Assembly (NCBI GenBank): GCA_030426905.1
Contig: JAUHXQ010000006.1
Span: 1 to 64,000 of the forward strand
Direction of reading: 5' to 3'
From: Alphaproteobacteria bacterium
GTDB taxonomy: Bacteria; Pseudomonadota; Alphaproteobacteria; Rickettsiales; JABSSG01
DNA: 64,000 bases
In this document: positions 54,064-63,060 of the stretch, piece by piece
Numbering within the stretch: position 1 is the first letter of the stretch
How the letters are laid out: the number at the start of each line of letters is the position of its first letter
Notes under the pieces: generated by a model
What the model was told of the DNA's origin: nothing
Database searches by the model: none
The model's input: only the letters and a program-made list of their open reading frames with translations
Position numbers and translations under genes: made by a program

Positions 54064-55203
54064 ATGCATATTATCGCTTTAAAAATGCTGGTTGGTGATC
54101 GTGCTAAGTATTTTGGCCTTATTTTTGGCATTATGTTTGCTACCTTGCTGATGTCTCAGCAAGTATCAATTTTTATAGGAATATTACAAAGAACAGCTAG
54201 CCAAATAGTTGATATAAGCGAAGCTGATATTTGGGTAATGTCACCAGAAGTAAAATATATTGACGAAATAAGGCCTCTATCGGATTTTGATTTATACAAA
54301 GTTAGAGGAATAAGTGGAGTAAAGTGGGCTGTTCCTTTATTTAAAGGATTAGGGGTGGTTAAAACCTATGATGGGTATATGCAACAAGTGATACTTATGG
54401 GAGTTGACGATAATAGCCTGATAGGCCGCCCACCAAAAATGCTTATGGGTGACTGGCTTGATTTAAAGGAGCCTGATTCTTTAATCATGGACAAAGCAGG
54501 ATGGGATTATATATGGCCTGGTACATCTCCTAAACTTGGAACTATTGTTGAGCTCAATGAAAAACGAGCAAAAATAGTTGGAATTTGTGAAGCTACTCCT
54601 CCATTTATGACTTTTCCTCTGATATACACAAGGTTTTCAAATACTGCAAAATATATTCCACAAGGCAGAAAACATATGTCTTTTGTTATTGCAAAAGCAG
54701 AACAGGGAGCTAATTTAACTGAAGTTACACAAAATATAGAACGAAATACGCAGTTGCAAGCCTTAACAACTGAACAGTTTAGATGGCGCAGTATTAATCA
54801 CTATTTAAAGAAAACAGGTATTCCAATTAATTTTGGTATCACAGTAACGCTAGGATTTATCGTTGGTGCGACAATTGCAGCACAAACATTCTATATATTT
54901 ATTATTGAGAATATCAAGCAATTTGCTGCCTTAAAAGCAATAGGAGTTACAAATTCTCAAATATTATTTATGGTATTGCTGCAAAGTATTGTGGTAGCGG
55001 CGATTGGTTTTAGCATAGGAATTGGCTTGGCTGCTTTGTTTTTTGAGAGCACTTCTAACTTACATGCAATGAGAGGATTCTTTTTGCATTGGCAAGTAGT
55101 GGTTGGAACTGCATTGACTGTTTTGCTAATTATACTTTTTTCTTCCTACATTAGCATCAGAAAGGTGCTGTTGATCGACCCTATAACTGTTTTTAGAGGC
55201 TGA
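54064..55203 (+). CDS. ABC exporter permease (FtsX/DevC-like)
   Basis: The product has 379 residues. ATG 54064 is used; GTG 54058 adds two residues. There is one N-terminal helix (about 18-38), a periplasmic domain of about 210 residues (E-A-D-I-W-V-M-S-P near 55), then three C-terminal helices of the FtsX fold. This layout matches DevC/MacB-type permeases. The ATPase gene follows after 2 bp and a membrane fusion protein gene overlaps that, giving a three-gene DevCAB-like exporter that would work with a TolC-like channel encoded elsewhere. Confidence 0.85.
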   Translation: MHIIALKMLVGDRAKYFGLIFGIMFATLLMSQQVSIFIGILQRTASQIVDISEADIWVMSPEVKYIDEIRPLSDFDLYKVRGISGVKWAVPLFKGLGVVKTYDGYMQQVILMGVDDNSLIGRPPKMLMGDWLDLKEPDSLIMDKAGWDYIWPGTSPKLGTIVELNEKRAKIVGICEATPPFMTFPLIYTRFSNTAKYIPQGRKHMSFVIAKAEQGANLTEVTQNIERNTQLQALTTEQFRWRSINHYLKKTGIPINFGITVTLGFIVGATIAAQTFYIFIIENIKQFAALKAIGVTNSQILFMVLLQSIVVAAIGFSIGIGLAALFFESTSNLHAMRGFFLHWQVVVGTALTVLLIILFSSYISIRKVLLIDPITVFRG

Positions 55204-55205
55204 GA

Positions 55206-55931
55206 ATGGATAAGGAATTTATTTCTGTAAAAAATATAGTTATGGAATTTGCTTCTGCAGATATGGTTACTCGCGTGCTAGATGATATTAATTTGACTAT
55301 TAAAAAAAATAAATTAACGATGATAGTAGGGCCTAGTGGTTGTGGGAAGACTACATTAATATCAATTATCACTGCTATGCTGACACCAACTTCTGGGAGT
55401 GTATTTTTTGAAGGTAGGGAAGTATTTGCATTGTCAAATTTAGAAAAAACTTTGCTAAGACAAAAGAATATAGGATTTGTTTTTCAACAGTATAACTTAT
55501 TAAGTACCTTAACAGCATCGGAAAATGTATCTGTTCCTTTGCTTGCAGCAAAAATGCCATTTCAAGAAGCAAACAAAAGAGCAGTAAGAATATTACAAGC
55601 TGTAGGGTTAGATAAACATATGAATCAGCTGCCATCATCATTATCGGGAGGTGAGCAACAAAGAGTTGCTGTCGCGCGATCTTTAGTGCACGAACCACAA
55701 TTTATAGTGTGTGATGAGCCTACCGCATCATTAGATCAAGAAAATGGCAAGAAAATCATGGATAACTTAAAAAAAATATCACAAAACCAAGATAGGGCTG
55801 TACTTGTAGTAACACATGATAATAGAATATTTAGTTATGCAGACGAAATAATATATATGAATGATGGTAAAATAGTTGACATTAAGTATAATAAAAAATT
55901 AATAAAGAAGACAAAAACCAGTAACAAATGA
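55206..55931 (+). CDS. ABC exporter ATPase (DevA/LolD/MacB-like)
   Basis: This 241-residue ATPase has Walker A G-P-S-G-C-G-K-T-T near residue 41, Q-loop F-V-F-Q-Q-Y-N-L-L near 92, signature L-S-G-G-E-Q-Q-R near 144, Walker B F-I-V-C-D-E-P-T-A-S-L-D and H-loop V-V-T-H-D-N-R. The sequence is of the LolD/MacB/DevA group that powers mechanotransmission exporters. The basic C-terminal tail overlaps the next gene by 4 bp. Confidence 0.92.
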   Translation: MDKEFISVKNIVMEFASADMVTRVLDDINLTIKKNKLTMIVGPSGCGKTTLISIITAMLTPTSGSVFFEGREVFALSNLEKTLLRQKNIGFVFQQYNLLSTLTASENVSVPLLAAKMPFQEANKRAVRILQAVGLDKHMNQLPSSLSGGEQQRVAVARSLVHEPQFIVCDEPTASLDQENGKKIMDNLKKISQNQDRAVLVVTHDNRIFSYADEIIYMNDGKIVDIKYNKKLIKKTKTSNK

Positions 55932-56839
55932 AAAATATTATAATAAATTTTATTTTACCGGTAGTGGCAGCTATTATGTTGGTTTTTACTATTGTGTCCA
56001 TTAGTCGTAGTAAAGAGGAACCTAAAAGAGAAGTGCTGATTACTCCTTCTCAATCTTCATTTAAAAATAAAGTTGCTGGATCAGGGATTGTTGAACCTGA
56101 AACCAACATTATCAATGTTGGCACCCATATTACAGGAATCTTAAAAAAAATATATGTAGAAGAGGGAGATTTTATCAAAAAAAATGCTCCTCTGTTCAGT
56201 ATTGATGATCGTGATACTTTAGCAAGCTTAGCTCAGGCCAATGCTCGTGTAAAAGTTGCTTTGGTAAATTTTAAAGATCAAGAGCATCACCTAAAGTTAT
56301 TTGAAAATATTAAGGACAAAAGAGCAATCAGTACTAACGAATTGAGTAGAAAAAGATTCGCTGTAGAAAAAGCAAAAGCGGAATTAGCAGAAGCAATAGC
56401 AAATGTTGAAAAAGTAAAAACAACTTTAGAGCGCTTAACAGTAAGGTCTCCTATTGACTCACATGTATTAAAAGTTAATGTACGACTAGGGGAGTTTATT
56501 GATCAAAATCGCAATAATGTTGTTCCAATAATTATAGGAAATCTAGATAAAATGAGAGTTAGAGTATCTGTTGATGAAAGCGATATACATCGGTTAGATG
56601 AAGATGCGCCAGCCGTAGGGACATTGCGTGGGCATGCAAAAATCAAAGTTCCTCTACAATTTGTAAAATATGAGCCTTATGTGATTCCTAAAAAAAATCT
56701 CAGTGGAAATGTTAACGAAAAAATTGATGTTAGAGTACTGGAGCTAATATATGAATTTGATAATTCAAGAGTTGGTGCTATCCCAGGTCAGCAAATGGAT
56801 ATATATATACAAGAGAAAGTAGTTAGAGAGATAGATTAA
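55928..56839 (+). CDS. HlyD-family membrane fusion protein of the exporter (DevB-like)
   Basis: This 303-residue adaptor has an N-terminal membrane anchor (residues 4-24), the split lipoyl domain (G-S-G-I-V-E-P-E, then G-I-L-K-K-I-Y-V-E-E-G-D-F-I-K-K), an alpha-helical hairpin (about 95-155) and the second lipoyl half (L-T-V-R-S-P-I-D-S). A beta-barrel domain follows. It would link the inner-membrane permease to an outer-membrane channel. Third gene of the exporter; 4-bp overlap with the ATPase gene. Confidence 0.9.
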   Translation: MKNIIINFILPVVAAIMLVFTIVSISRSKEEPKREVLITPSQSSFKNKVAGSGIVEPETNIINVGTHITGILKKIYVEEGDFIKKNAPLFSIDDRDTLASLAQANARVKVALVNFKDQEHHLKLFENIKDKRAISTNELSRKRFAVEKAKAELAEAIANVEKVKTTLERLTVRSPIDSHVLKVNVRLGEFIDQNRNNVVPIIIGNLDKMRVRVSVDESDIHRLDEDAPAVGTLRGHAKIKVPLQFVKYEPYVIPKKNLSGNVNEKIDVRVLELIYEFDNSRVGAIPGQQMDIYIQEKVVREID

Positions 56840-56917
56840 TAAAAATAAACAATTGCATAATAAATTTAGCTATGCTAAATCTTAAAAAACAGTAAATGTT
56901 AGTAATAGTTCTCTATA

Positions 56918-57400
56918 ATGAGTAGCAAGAAAATAATATCGAGTTGGTTAATAATAATTATATTAGTTATTCTAGATCAAATAACTAAAATATTTTTTAT
57001 TAATTACTTTAAAAATGGTGGGGAAAACATAAATATATTACCATTTTTAGATCTAATTTATGTTTGGAATAAGGGTATATCATTTGGTATGTTTGCGCAG
57101 GTTAAATACAGTAATTATATTTTTATGGCATTTGCATCTATAGTTACATTTTTTGTTGTCTACCTAAAATATACTAGTACTAAAACATTAGAAATAGCGG
57201 CATATTCTCTAATAATAGGTGGTGCTGTAGGCAATCTTATTGATAGAATATTATATGGTGCAGTTTTTGATTTTATATATTTCCACATAATAGACTTTCA
57301 CTGGCCAGCTTTTAATTGTGCTGATAGTTTTATTTCTATAGGGGTTGCATTATTTGTAATAAATCTTATATTTTATGAAAAAAGAAGGAAAGTAATATGA
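56918..57400 (+). CDS. lspA: lipoprotein signal peptidase (signal peptidase II)
   Basis: This 160-residue protein has four membrane helices and cleaves lipoprotein signal peptides. The catalytic Asp pair is intact: one in G-N-L-I-D-R near residue 111 and one in F-N-C-A-D-S near 135, with V-F-D-F-I between. It overlaps the following lipoprotein gene by 4 bp, so enzyme and a probable substrate are co-translated. Confidence 0.95.
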   Translation: MSSKKIISSWLIIIILVILDQITKIFFINYFKNGGENINILPFLDLIYVWNKGISFGMFAQVKYSNYIFMAFASIVTFFVVYLKYTSTKTLEIAAYSLIIGGAVGNLIDRILYGAVFDFIYFHIIDFHWPAFNCADSFISIGVALFVINLIFYEKRRKVI

Positions 57401-57843
57401 AAAAATTCATTGCTCTATTATTGATGGTAAGTTTTACTTTTTTAAGTGGTTGTGGGCAGGATCTTAAACGTACTATGGGATTTACTAAAACAGGTCCTAA
57501 CGAATATGCAGCTCTTAAACGTCCTCCTTTGCATGTTCCTCCTAGGTTTGATTTAATACCACCAGAAGAACAGCAAGAGAAAAAAATTCATCTTGCATCA
57601 GCTAAAAAAGTTAAACCGATAGATTTTGGGGAAAAACAACCTGGTGACTTGGAAGACGATGAAGAAAAATCAAATAATAACAGTGTGCTGACTGAAGCTG
57701 ATGAAAAATTTATACAGAAGAGCATCAAATTTGATAGAAACCCAAATATAAAAAATGTTATTGATACAGAATATCAAAGTAATAAAGAAGCTCCAAAACC
57801 AAAAAAATCATTAATGGAAACTATATTTAAAAATAACTCTTAA
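57397..57843 (+). CDS. outer-membrane lipoprotein, DUF3035/BamF-like
   Basis: The product has 148 residues. A lipoprotein signal peptide ends in the lipobox L-S-G-C near residue 20. The mature part begins with the DUF3035 pattern G-F-T-K-T-G-P-N-E-Y-A, then R-P-P-L-H-V-P-P-R-F, seen in alphaproteobacterial BamF, a part of the outer-membrane beta-barrel assembly machine. The C-terminal half is charged and disordered-looking. The 4-bp overlap with lspA fits its lipid processing. Confidence 0.82.
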   Translation: MKKFIALLLMVSFTFLSGCGQDLKRTMGFTKTGPNEYAALKRPPLHVPPRFDLIPPEEQQEKKIHLASAKKVKPIDFGEKQPGDLEDDEEKSNNNSVLTEADEKFIQKSIKFDRNPNIKNVIDTEYQSNKEAPKPKKSLMETIFKNNS

Positions 57844-57858
57844 ACTTAATTTTTGATT

Positions 57859-59484
57859 ATGCTTAATAAGATTAGAAAATTTTCAAGTGGATTATTTATC
57901 AAGATAATATTAATACTGATTATTGCTGCGATGGTGCTATGGGGTATTGGTGACAATAATAAAGCAAAAAAATATCATGTAGCATCTATTGATAACGAAC
58001 ATTATATACATACTAAAGATTTTATCAGATCTAAAAGGAATTTTGTTTATTCTTTTAACAAAAATTATCCATCAATTTCTTTGGATGCTATTAACGTTAA
58101 TAAAATAGTGTTGGATAATCTAATACGAAATAAATTACTTGAAATTGAAGCTGATAGGCTAGGATTGTTAGTTAGTAATGATGTTGCTGCTGATCAAATT
58201 AGAAATCTGCAGATGTTTAAAGATAAACAAGGGAGATTTAGTAAAGAAATATTCAAGCAAATTTTGCTTACTAATGAATTATCTGAGGCTGAGTATGTTA
58301 AATCAGTAAAAAATGACTTGGCTTCGCAAGCCATTTTTTCTATGGTTTCTGAGTTTACGCCTTCTAAGCATTTTGCTAATAGTTTTCACCGATATAATGC
58401 GCAGAAAAGAATTGTAGATCTAGTAGTGATAAAGCTGCAAAAAAAACCTATAGCTGCAATTAAGATATCTTCTGGTGATATAGAAAGATATTATGAAGAA
58501 AATAAGGCAAAATTTACTGTTCCAGAATTAAGGGATGTTGAATATATCGTTATTACTCCTAGTGATTTTAAAAGTGAAGTTGAGATTTCTGATGCAGAAT
58601 TAGAGGATACTGTTGCAGAACTAGAAGAAAGTGCAGAATCAGATAAAAAACCAGTGCCAACAAATAAAAAAGAAGCTATCAAAGCTAATTTAATTTCTCA
58701 GAAAGCTGAACAACTAATGCATGAAAAAATGAAAGATATTGAGGATGACTTGGCGGCAGGGGATAGCTTGACTGATATTGCTGCTAAATTTAATTTAAAG
58801 TATGTTACTGTAAAGCAAGTTAATCAAGAGGGTAATTTTGACTCTATAAGTATTAAAATAGTGCCACAAAATATCAAAAAATTATTGAAAGACTCTTTTG
58901 ATCTCGAAAAAAACAACCCTTCAGATGCTTTGCAAATTAAAGAGAATAGCTCTGATTACTATATATTAAATGTTAAATCAATTTACCCCGCAGCTATTAG
59001 ACCTTTATCTGAAGTAAGTCAGGATATTACTTTTTTGTTGCAAAAAGAGAACAAGGAAAAACAAGATTTAGATAGAGCTAAAAATATTTATGAGCAGGTT
59101 AAAGTTTCGAAGGAACAAGGTTTAAAAAAATTACAAGAAGAATATCCTCAGCAAATTTCAGTTGAGACTATGACTCTGTCTCGCCCTAATGATCAAGTAA
59201 AAGAGAAATCACAAAAGATACCATCGGATATCCTAGTTAATCTGTTTAATTTTAAAGATATTGGCGAAATGACTGGTATTTTTAAAACTAATGCAGGAGA
59301 TTTTGCATTTATTGTGCTAAAAGAAATTATATCTTCTAAAGAAAAACCCTCTGATACAGAGATGAAAAAAGTAAGCTTGCAACTTTCAAATTTTGTTACA
59401 TCTCTGGTTCAGCAAGAGTTTATGCAATACTTGGATTCAAAGCATAAGATACAAATTTTTGAAGAAACTCTGCAAAATCTTTAG
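57859..59484 (+). CDS. SurA/PpiD-like periplasmic chaperone
   Basis: The product has 541 residues. ATG 57859 is preferred to TTG 57853. One N-terminal membrane helix (about residues 13-32, ending W-G-I-G-D) anchors a SurA_N-type helical domain (about 40-180), as in PpiD. Further on are a charged linker (about 240-280) and parvulin-like stretches. The parvulin active-site motifs are not clear to my eye, so it may be a chaperone more than an isomerase. It would assist proteins leaving the Sec channel. It follows the BamF-like gene by 15 bp. Confidence 0.82.
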   Translation: MLNKIRKFSSGLFIKIILILIIAAMVLWGIGDNNKAKKYHVASIDNEHYIHTKDFIRSKRNFVYSFNKNYPSISLDAINVNKIVLDNLIRNKLLEIEADRLGLLVSNDVAADQIRNLQMFKDKQGRFSKEIFKQILLTNELSEAEYVKSVKNDLASQAIFSMVSEFTPSKHFANSFHRYNAQKRIVDLVVIKLQKKPIAAIKISSGDIERYYEENKAKFTVPELRDVEYIVITPSDFKSEVEISDAELEDTVAELEESAESDKKPVPTNKKEAIKANLISQKAEQLMHEKMKDIEDDLAAGDSLTDIAAKFNLKYVTVKQVNQEGNFDSISIKIVPQNIKKLLKDSFDLEKNNPSDALQIKENSSDYYILNVKSIYPAAIRPLSEVSQDITFLLQKENKEKQDLDRAKNIYEQVKVSKEQGLKKLQEEYPQQISVETMTLSRPNDQVKEKSQKIPSDILVNLFNFKDIGEMTGIFKTNAGDFAFIVLKEIISSKEKPSDTEMKKVSLQLSNFVTSLVQQEFMQYLDSKHKIQIFEETLQNL

Positions 59485-59654
59485 AGTTTAGATATTATAT
59501 TGTTAATTTAAATAAGTTGTTGTATTTTTCGCTTTTAATAGTGATTTCTTCTTGCATTTCTGCAATGAATTCGCTTTAAATTCACTATAGCAATTTTTCT
59601 TATAATATGCTATTTCTAAAGCTTCGGCGCAATCTAGTTAAATTGTAATTATTT

Positions 59655-60305
59655 ATGGCTAAAGCAAATTTTTTAGTGAAGATCATATTAGCAGTAGCTT
59701 TTTGCTTAATATTACTTTCTTTGGGAGTTATTATTACCATGACTCCTGAGCCCAAGACTAAAGTGCTTAAAAATAAAGATATTGGTGTAAATGTTCAAGG
59801 TAGCAACATAGGTGGAGATTTTGTTCTAATTGATTCCAGCGGAAAAGAAGTGAGTTCGGAAAGCTTACGTGGTAAGTTACTTCTAGTCTATTTTGGTTTC
59901 ACTTATTGTCCTGATATTTGTCCTGCAAGTTTAGTGGAGATGGTAAGTGCATTAGATGAGGTAGAAAAATATTCAAAAGATTTACAAGCTATTTTTATTA
60001 CCATAGATCCAAAAAGGGATACACCACAAGAATTAAACAAATACTTTAAGAATTTCGATGCTCGAATTATGGCTTTAACGGGAACTGATTTTGCCATTGA
60101 TGAAGTTGCAAAAAAATTTCGTGTATATTACTCAATAGCCGATGATGGAGCAAAAAATACTCCTAATTACTTGGTAAATCACTCATCTTTTTATTATTTA
60201 ATTGGAAAAGATGGTAAGCTAATAAAATATTATTCTCCGGGTGTTAATGGTAAAGAGATGGGGAAAAATATCCTAAAATACCATTTGAGGCAAAATAAAA
60301 TATAA
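59655..60305 (+). CDS. SCO1/SenC-family copper chaperone
   Basis: This 216-residue protein has an N-terminal membrane anchor (about 8-28) and a thioredoxin-like domain. The copper ligands are present: C-P-D-I-C-P near residue 90 and the distant His in L-V-N-H-S-S near 177. F-G-F-T-Y-C and D-P-K-R-D-T-P are classic Sco motifs. It delivers copper to the CuA site of cytochrome oxidase and so works with CoxC and Surf1 encoded at 45.6-47.1 kb. Confidence 0.93.
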   Translation: MAKANFLVKIILAVAFCLILLSLGVIITMTPEPKTKVLKNKDIGVNVQGSNIGGDFVLIDSSGKEVSSESLRGKLLLVYFGFTYCPDICPASLVEMVSALDEVEKYSKDLQAIFITIDPKRDTPQELNKYFKNFDARIMALTGTDFAIDEVAKKFRVYYSIADDGAKNTPNYLVNHSSFYYLIGKDGKLIKYYSPGVNGKEMGKNILKYHLRQNKI

Positions 60306-60325
60306 AAGGAATATAGCTATATTTG

Positions 60326-62023
60326 ATGAATGGTTCTATTAAGAAAACTCTGAAACTCATTTTACCTTATTGGAAGTCAGAAGAAAAATTTAAAGCTTGG
60401 GTTCTGCTATTTTGTATTATTTTTTTGAGTGTTGGTTATGTATGGCTGACAGTAAAATTAAATATTTTTACTAGAGACTTATATAATGCATTTGAGCAGA
60501 AAATCTATAAAGATTTTTTACGCCAAATATATAAATTTATACTGCTAGTGATAGCAGTTGTTTTTGGTGTGAGCACTATTGAAATTGCAACAGGCTTCCT
60601 TCAGTTCAGTTGGCGTAGATGGCTCACTAAAAAATTTCTTACTAGATGGAGCAAAGATAGCACTTATTATCATGTGATGTTAAAAAAAGATCGCATAGAT
60701 AACCCTGACCAAAGAATTAGCCAAGATTTAAAATTTTTATCCTTTTATTCATTAGAATTGTTTTTTGAAATATTTTTGAGCGTGCTATCATTAGTGTCTT
60801 TTAGCGCCATTTTATGGCAAATTTCTGCAAATTTCCCTCTGCAAATTTTTGGTGAACAATATCGAATAAAAGGTTATTTGCTCTGGATAGCTTTTTTATA
60901 TGCTGGCTTAGGTACTTATTTTGCAATAAAAGTTGGTAAGCCTTTAATTAATCTTGAATTTATTAATGAAAAAGTTGAAGCAGACTTCCGTTTTTCATTA
61001 ATTAGGTTGCAGGAAAAAAAAGAAGAAACTGCATTATATGATGGAACTCAAACAGAAATGGCTTACTTGAGAAATGCTTTTTTTAATATCCAGCAAAATT
61101 TTTATTCTATTCTTGTAAGAAGTTTTTACTATAGAATCTATAGTGCGTTCTATATTAATTTAGATTTGCTTATACCTTTAATTGCAATATCACCAATGTA
61201 TTTTGCGGGTGCTATAACCTTTGGAATAGTGATGCAAACTAGGTCTGCTTTCAATCAAATAATGACTTCTTTAGCGGTTATAGTGCAGCAATTTCAAAAA
61301 ATTGCATCATGGCGCGCTTCTGTAAAACGTTTAATACAATTTAATGAGTATATTGAAATTGCTAATCAACGTATTTTGGATAATCAAATTAATATTACTA
61401 AAAATAAAGAGCAAATAAGTATTAGTGGTTTGTCTCTTGAAACTCCTGATCAAAGAAGGATATTAGATAATATCAATATGTCTATTGGCAAAAAAGAAAG
61501 AGTCTTGCTGATGGGGGAAAGTGGCATTGGTAAAAGCACTATTATTCGAGCATTGGCAGGGCTTTGGGTGTATGGTGAAGGTGATATCAGGATTCCGCAA
61601 GAAGACATATATTTTGTGCCACAAAGGCCTTATATGCCTATTTCAACCTTGCGCGACGCTATTTTATACCCAGCGCATAAGCTAGTTAAAAAAATATCGG
61701 ATTTTCAAATAATTCAGTTATTGAAAGATTTTAAACTTGGCTATTTACATGATCAATTAGATATACTTCATGATTGGGGTGCTGCTCTTTCTTTGGGAGA
61801 ACAGCAAAGAATTTCTATGATTAGAATCTTATTGCATAAACCCAAGTGGTTAGTAATGGATGAACCGACTTCATCGCTAAATGATCAGTTGCAACATTTC
61901 GCTTTTTCGTGTCTTACTAACTCTCTAAAAGATAGTGCTATTATTACTATTGGTCATACTAAAGAGCTGCAACAATTTCATACAAAGGTCATTGACGTTG
62001 GTCAGTGGAAAACTGCATTGTAA
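60326..62023 (+). CDS. ABC transporter, fused permease-ATPase (SbmA/BacA/YddA-like)
   Basis: The product has 565 residues. The N-terminal half is an ABC_membrane_2 type domain with about six helices and the family signature W-R-R-W-L-T-K-K-F-L-T-R-W near residue 92, then N-P-D-Q-R-I-S-Q-D near 128. The ATPase half has Walker A G-E-S-G-I-G-K-S-T near 398, a signature written L-S-L-G-E-Q-Q-R, Walker B L-V-M-D-E-P-T-S-S-L and H-loop I-G-H-T. Relatives import vitamin B12 or peptides, or fatty acyl groups in peroxisomes. It is a canonical contrast to the divergent protein at 5598-8147. Confidence 0.9.
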   Translation: MNGSIKKTLKLILPYWKSEEKFKAWVLLFCIIFLSVGYVWLTVKLNIFTRDLYNAFEQKIYKDFLRQIYKFILLVIAVVFGVSTIEIATGFLQFSWRRWLTKKFLTRWSKDSTYYHVMLKKDRIDNPDQRISQDLKFLSFYSLELFFEIFLSVLSLVSFSAILWQISANFPLQIFGEQYRIKGYLLWIAFLYAGLGTYFAIKVGKPLINLEFINEKVEADFRFSLIRLQEKKEETALYDGTQTEMAYLRNAFFNIQQNFYSILVRSFYYRIYSAFYINLDLLIPLIAISPMYFAGAITFGIVMQTRSAFNQIMTSLAVIVQQFQKIASWRASVKRLIQFNEYIEIANQRILDNQINITKNKEQISISGLSLETPDQRRILDNINMSIGKKERVLLMGESGIGKSTIIRALAGLWVYGEGDIRIPQEDIYFVPQRPYMPISTLRDAILYPAHKLVKKISDFQIIQLLKDFKLGYLHDQLDILHDWGAALSLGEQQRISMIRILLHKPKWLVMDEPTSSLNDQLQHFAFSCLTNSLKDSAIITIGHTKELQQFHTKVIDVGQWKTAL

Positions 62024-62073
62024 AAAAATAACTTTTGTTCTGCTAAAAAATATTGAAAAAATTTATAAAGTAC

Positions 62074-62102
62074 TTGACTAAAATTTGCTATCTATATAAG
62101 AT
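62074..62102 (+). promoter_or_regulatory. probable sigma-70-type promoter of the str operon
   Basis: TTGACT at 62074 (one mismatch to TTGACA) and TAAGAT at 62097, separated by 17 bp, lie about 40 bp upstream of the rpsL ATG. Spacing and position fit; the transcript start is not proven. Confidence 0.6.
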
Positions 62103-62140
62103 CCGATCATCTTGATTTGTAATCAAACAATAGTATATTA

Positions 62141-62512
62141 ATGCCAACAATTAATCAGTTAGTGAGGTACGAAAGGTACACTCCTATACAAAAAAATAAA
62201 GTTCCTGCTCTAGAAGGATGCCCTCAAAAAAAGGGAGTTTGTACTAGAGTATACACAACTACACCTAAGAAACCTAACTCCGCTTTGCGAAAAGTTGCAA
62301 AAGTGAGATTGGTAAACGACTATGAGGTGATTAGCTATATTCCCGGTGAGGGGCACAACCTTCAAGAGCACTCTGTGGTGCTAATTAGAGGGGGTAGGGT
62401 AAGAGACTTACCAGGGGTACGTTATCACATTATCAGAGGTGCACTTGATACCCAAGGTGTTAAAGATAGAAAACAAGGTCGCTCTAAATATGGTGCGAAG
62501 CGTCCTAAATAA
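62141..62512 (+). CDS. rpsL: 30S ribosomal protein S12
   Basis: This 123-residue protein of the decoding centre has the conserved core [13 protein letters not shown], so Lys43 is normal. Residue 88, normally Lys in G-G-R-V-K-D-L-P-G-V, is Arg here (codon AGA at 62402-62404). Lys88 to Arg is a well-known streptomycin-resistance change in E. coli and Mycobacterium tuberculosis. The rest of the protein, including S-K-Y-G-A-K-R-P-K at the end, is normal. First gene of the str operon. Confidence 0.97.
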   Translation: MPTINQLVRYERYTPIQKNKVPALEGCPQKKGVCTRVYTTTPKKPNSALRKVAKVRLVNDYEVISYIPGEGHNLQEHSVVLIRGGRVRDLPGVRYHIIRGALDTQGVKDRKQGRSKYGAKRPK

Positions 62513-62528
62513 TTAAAATAGGTAATTT

Positions 62529-62999
62529 ATGTCAAGAAAAGGTTCTCCATCTAGAAGAGAAATTTTGCCAGATCCAGTTTTTAATAAAATTCTTGTTTCT
62601 AAGCTAGTAAACTATGTTATGCGTAGTGGAAAAAAATCTGTGGCCGAAAAAATAGTTTACGGTGCATTTGATATCATCAAAAAACAAACAAAATTAGATC
62701 CTGTTGAAGTTTTTGAGCAAACCGTAGATAATGTACGGCCAGCGGTGGAAGTAAGGTCACGAAGAGTTGGTGGTGCTACTTATCAGGTCCCAATGGAAGT
62801 TAGAGATGTGAGGGCAATTGCTTTGGCTTTAAGATGGTTGGTTAATTCTGCTCAGGCGCGTTCAGAAAGATGTATGAAAGAAAAATTAGCAGCAGAAATT
62901 ACTGATGCTTATAATAACCGTGGCGGTGCTATCACAATGAGAGAAAATAAAAGAAAAATGGCTGAAGCTAACAAAGCTTTTGCTCATTTCCGTTGGTAG
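62529..62999 (+). CDS. rpsG: 30S ribosomal protein S7
   Basis: This 156-residue protein nucleates assembly of the 30S head and contacts E-site tRNA. It opens [15 protein letters not shown] and has the conserved [19 protein letters not shown] and G-G-A-I-T-M-R-E motifs, ending F-A-H-F-R-W. It follows rpsL by 16 bp. Confidence 0.97.
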   Translation: MSRKGSPSRREILPDPVFNKILVSKLVNYVMRSGKKSVAEKIVYGAFDIIKKQTKLDPVEVFEQTVDNVRPAVEVRSRRVGGATYQVPMEVRDVRAIALALRWLVNSAQARSERCMKEKLAAEITDAYNNRGGAITMRENKRKMAEANKAFAHFRW

Positions 63000-63060
63000 T
63001 AGACTTAAACCTTAATCTTAATAATTTAATTAACATTAACAGAGACAAATTGGTAATATA

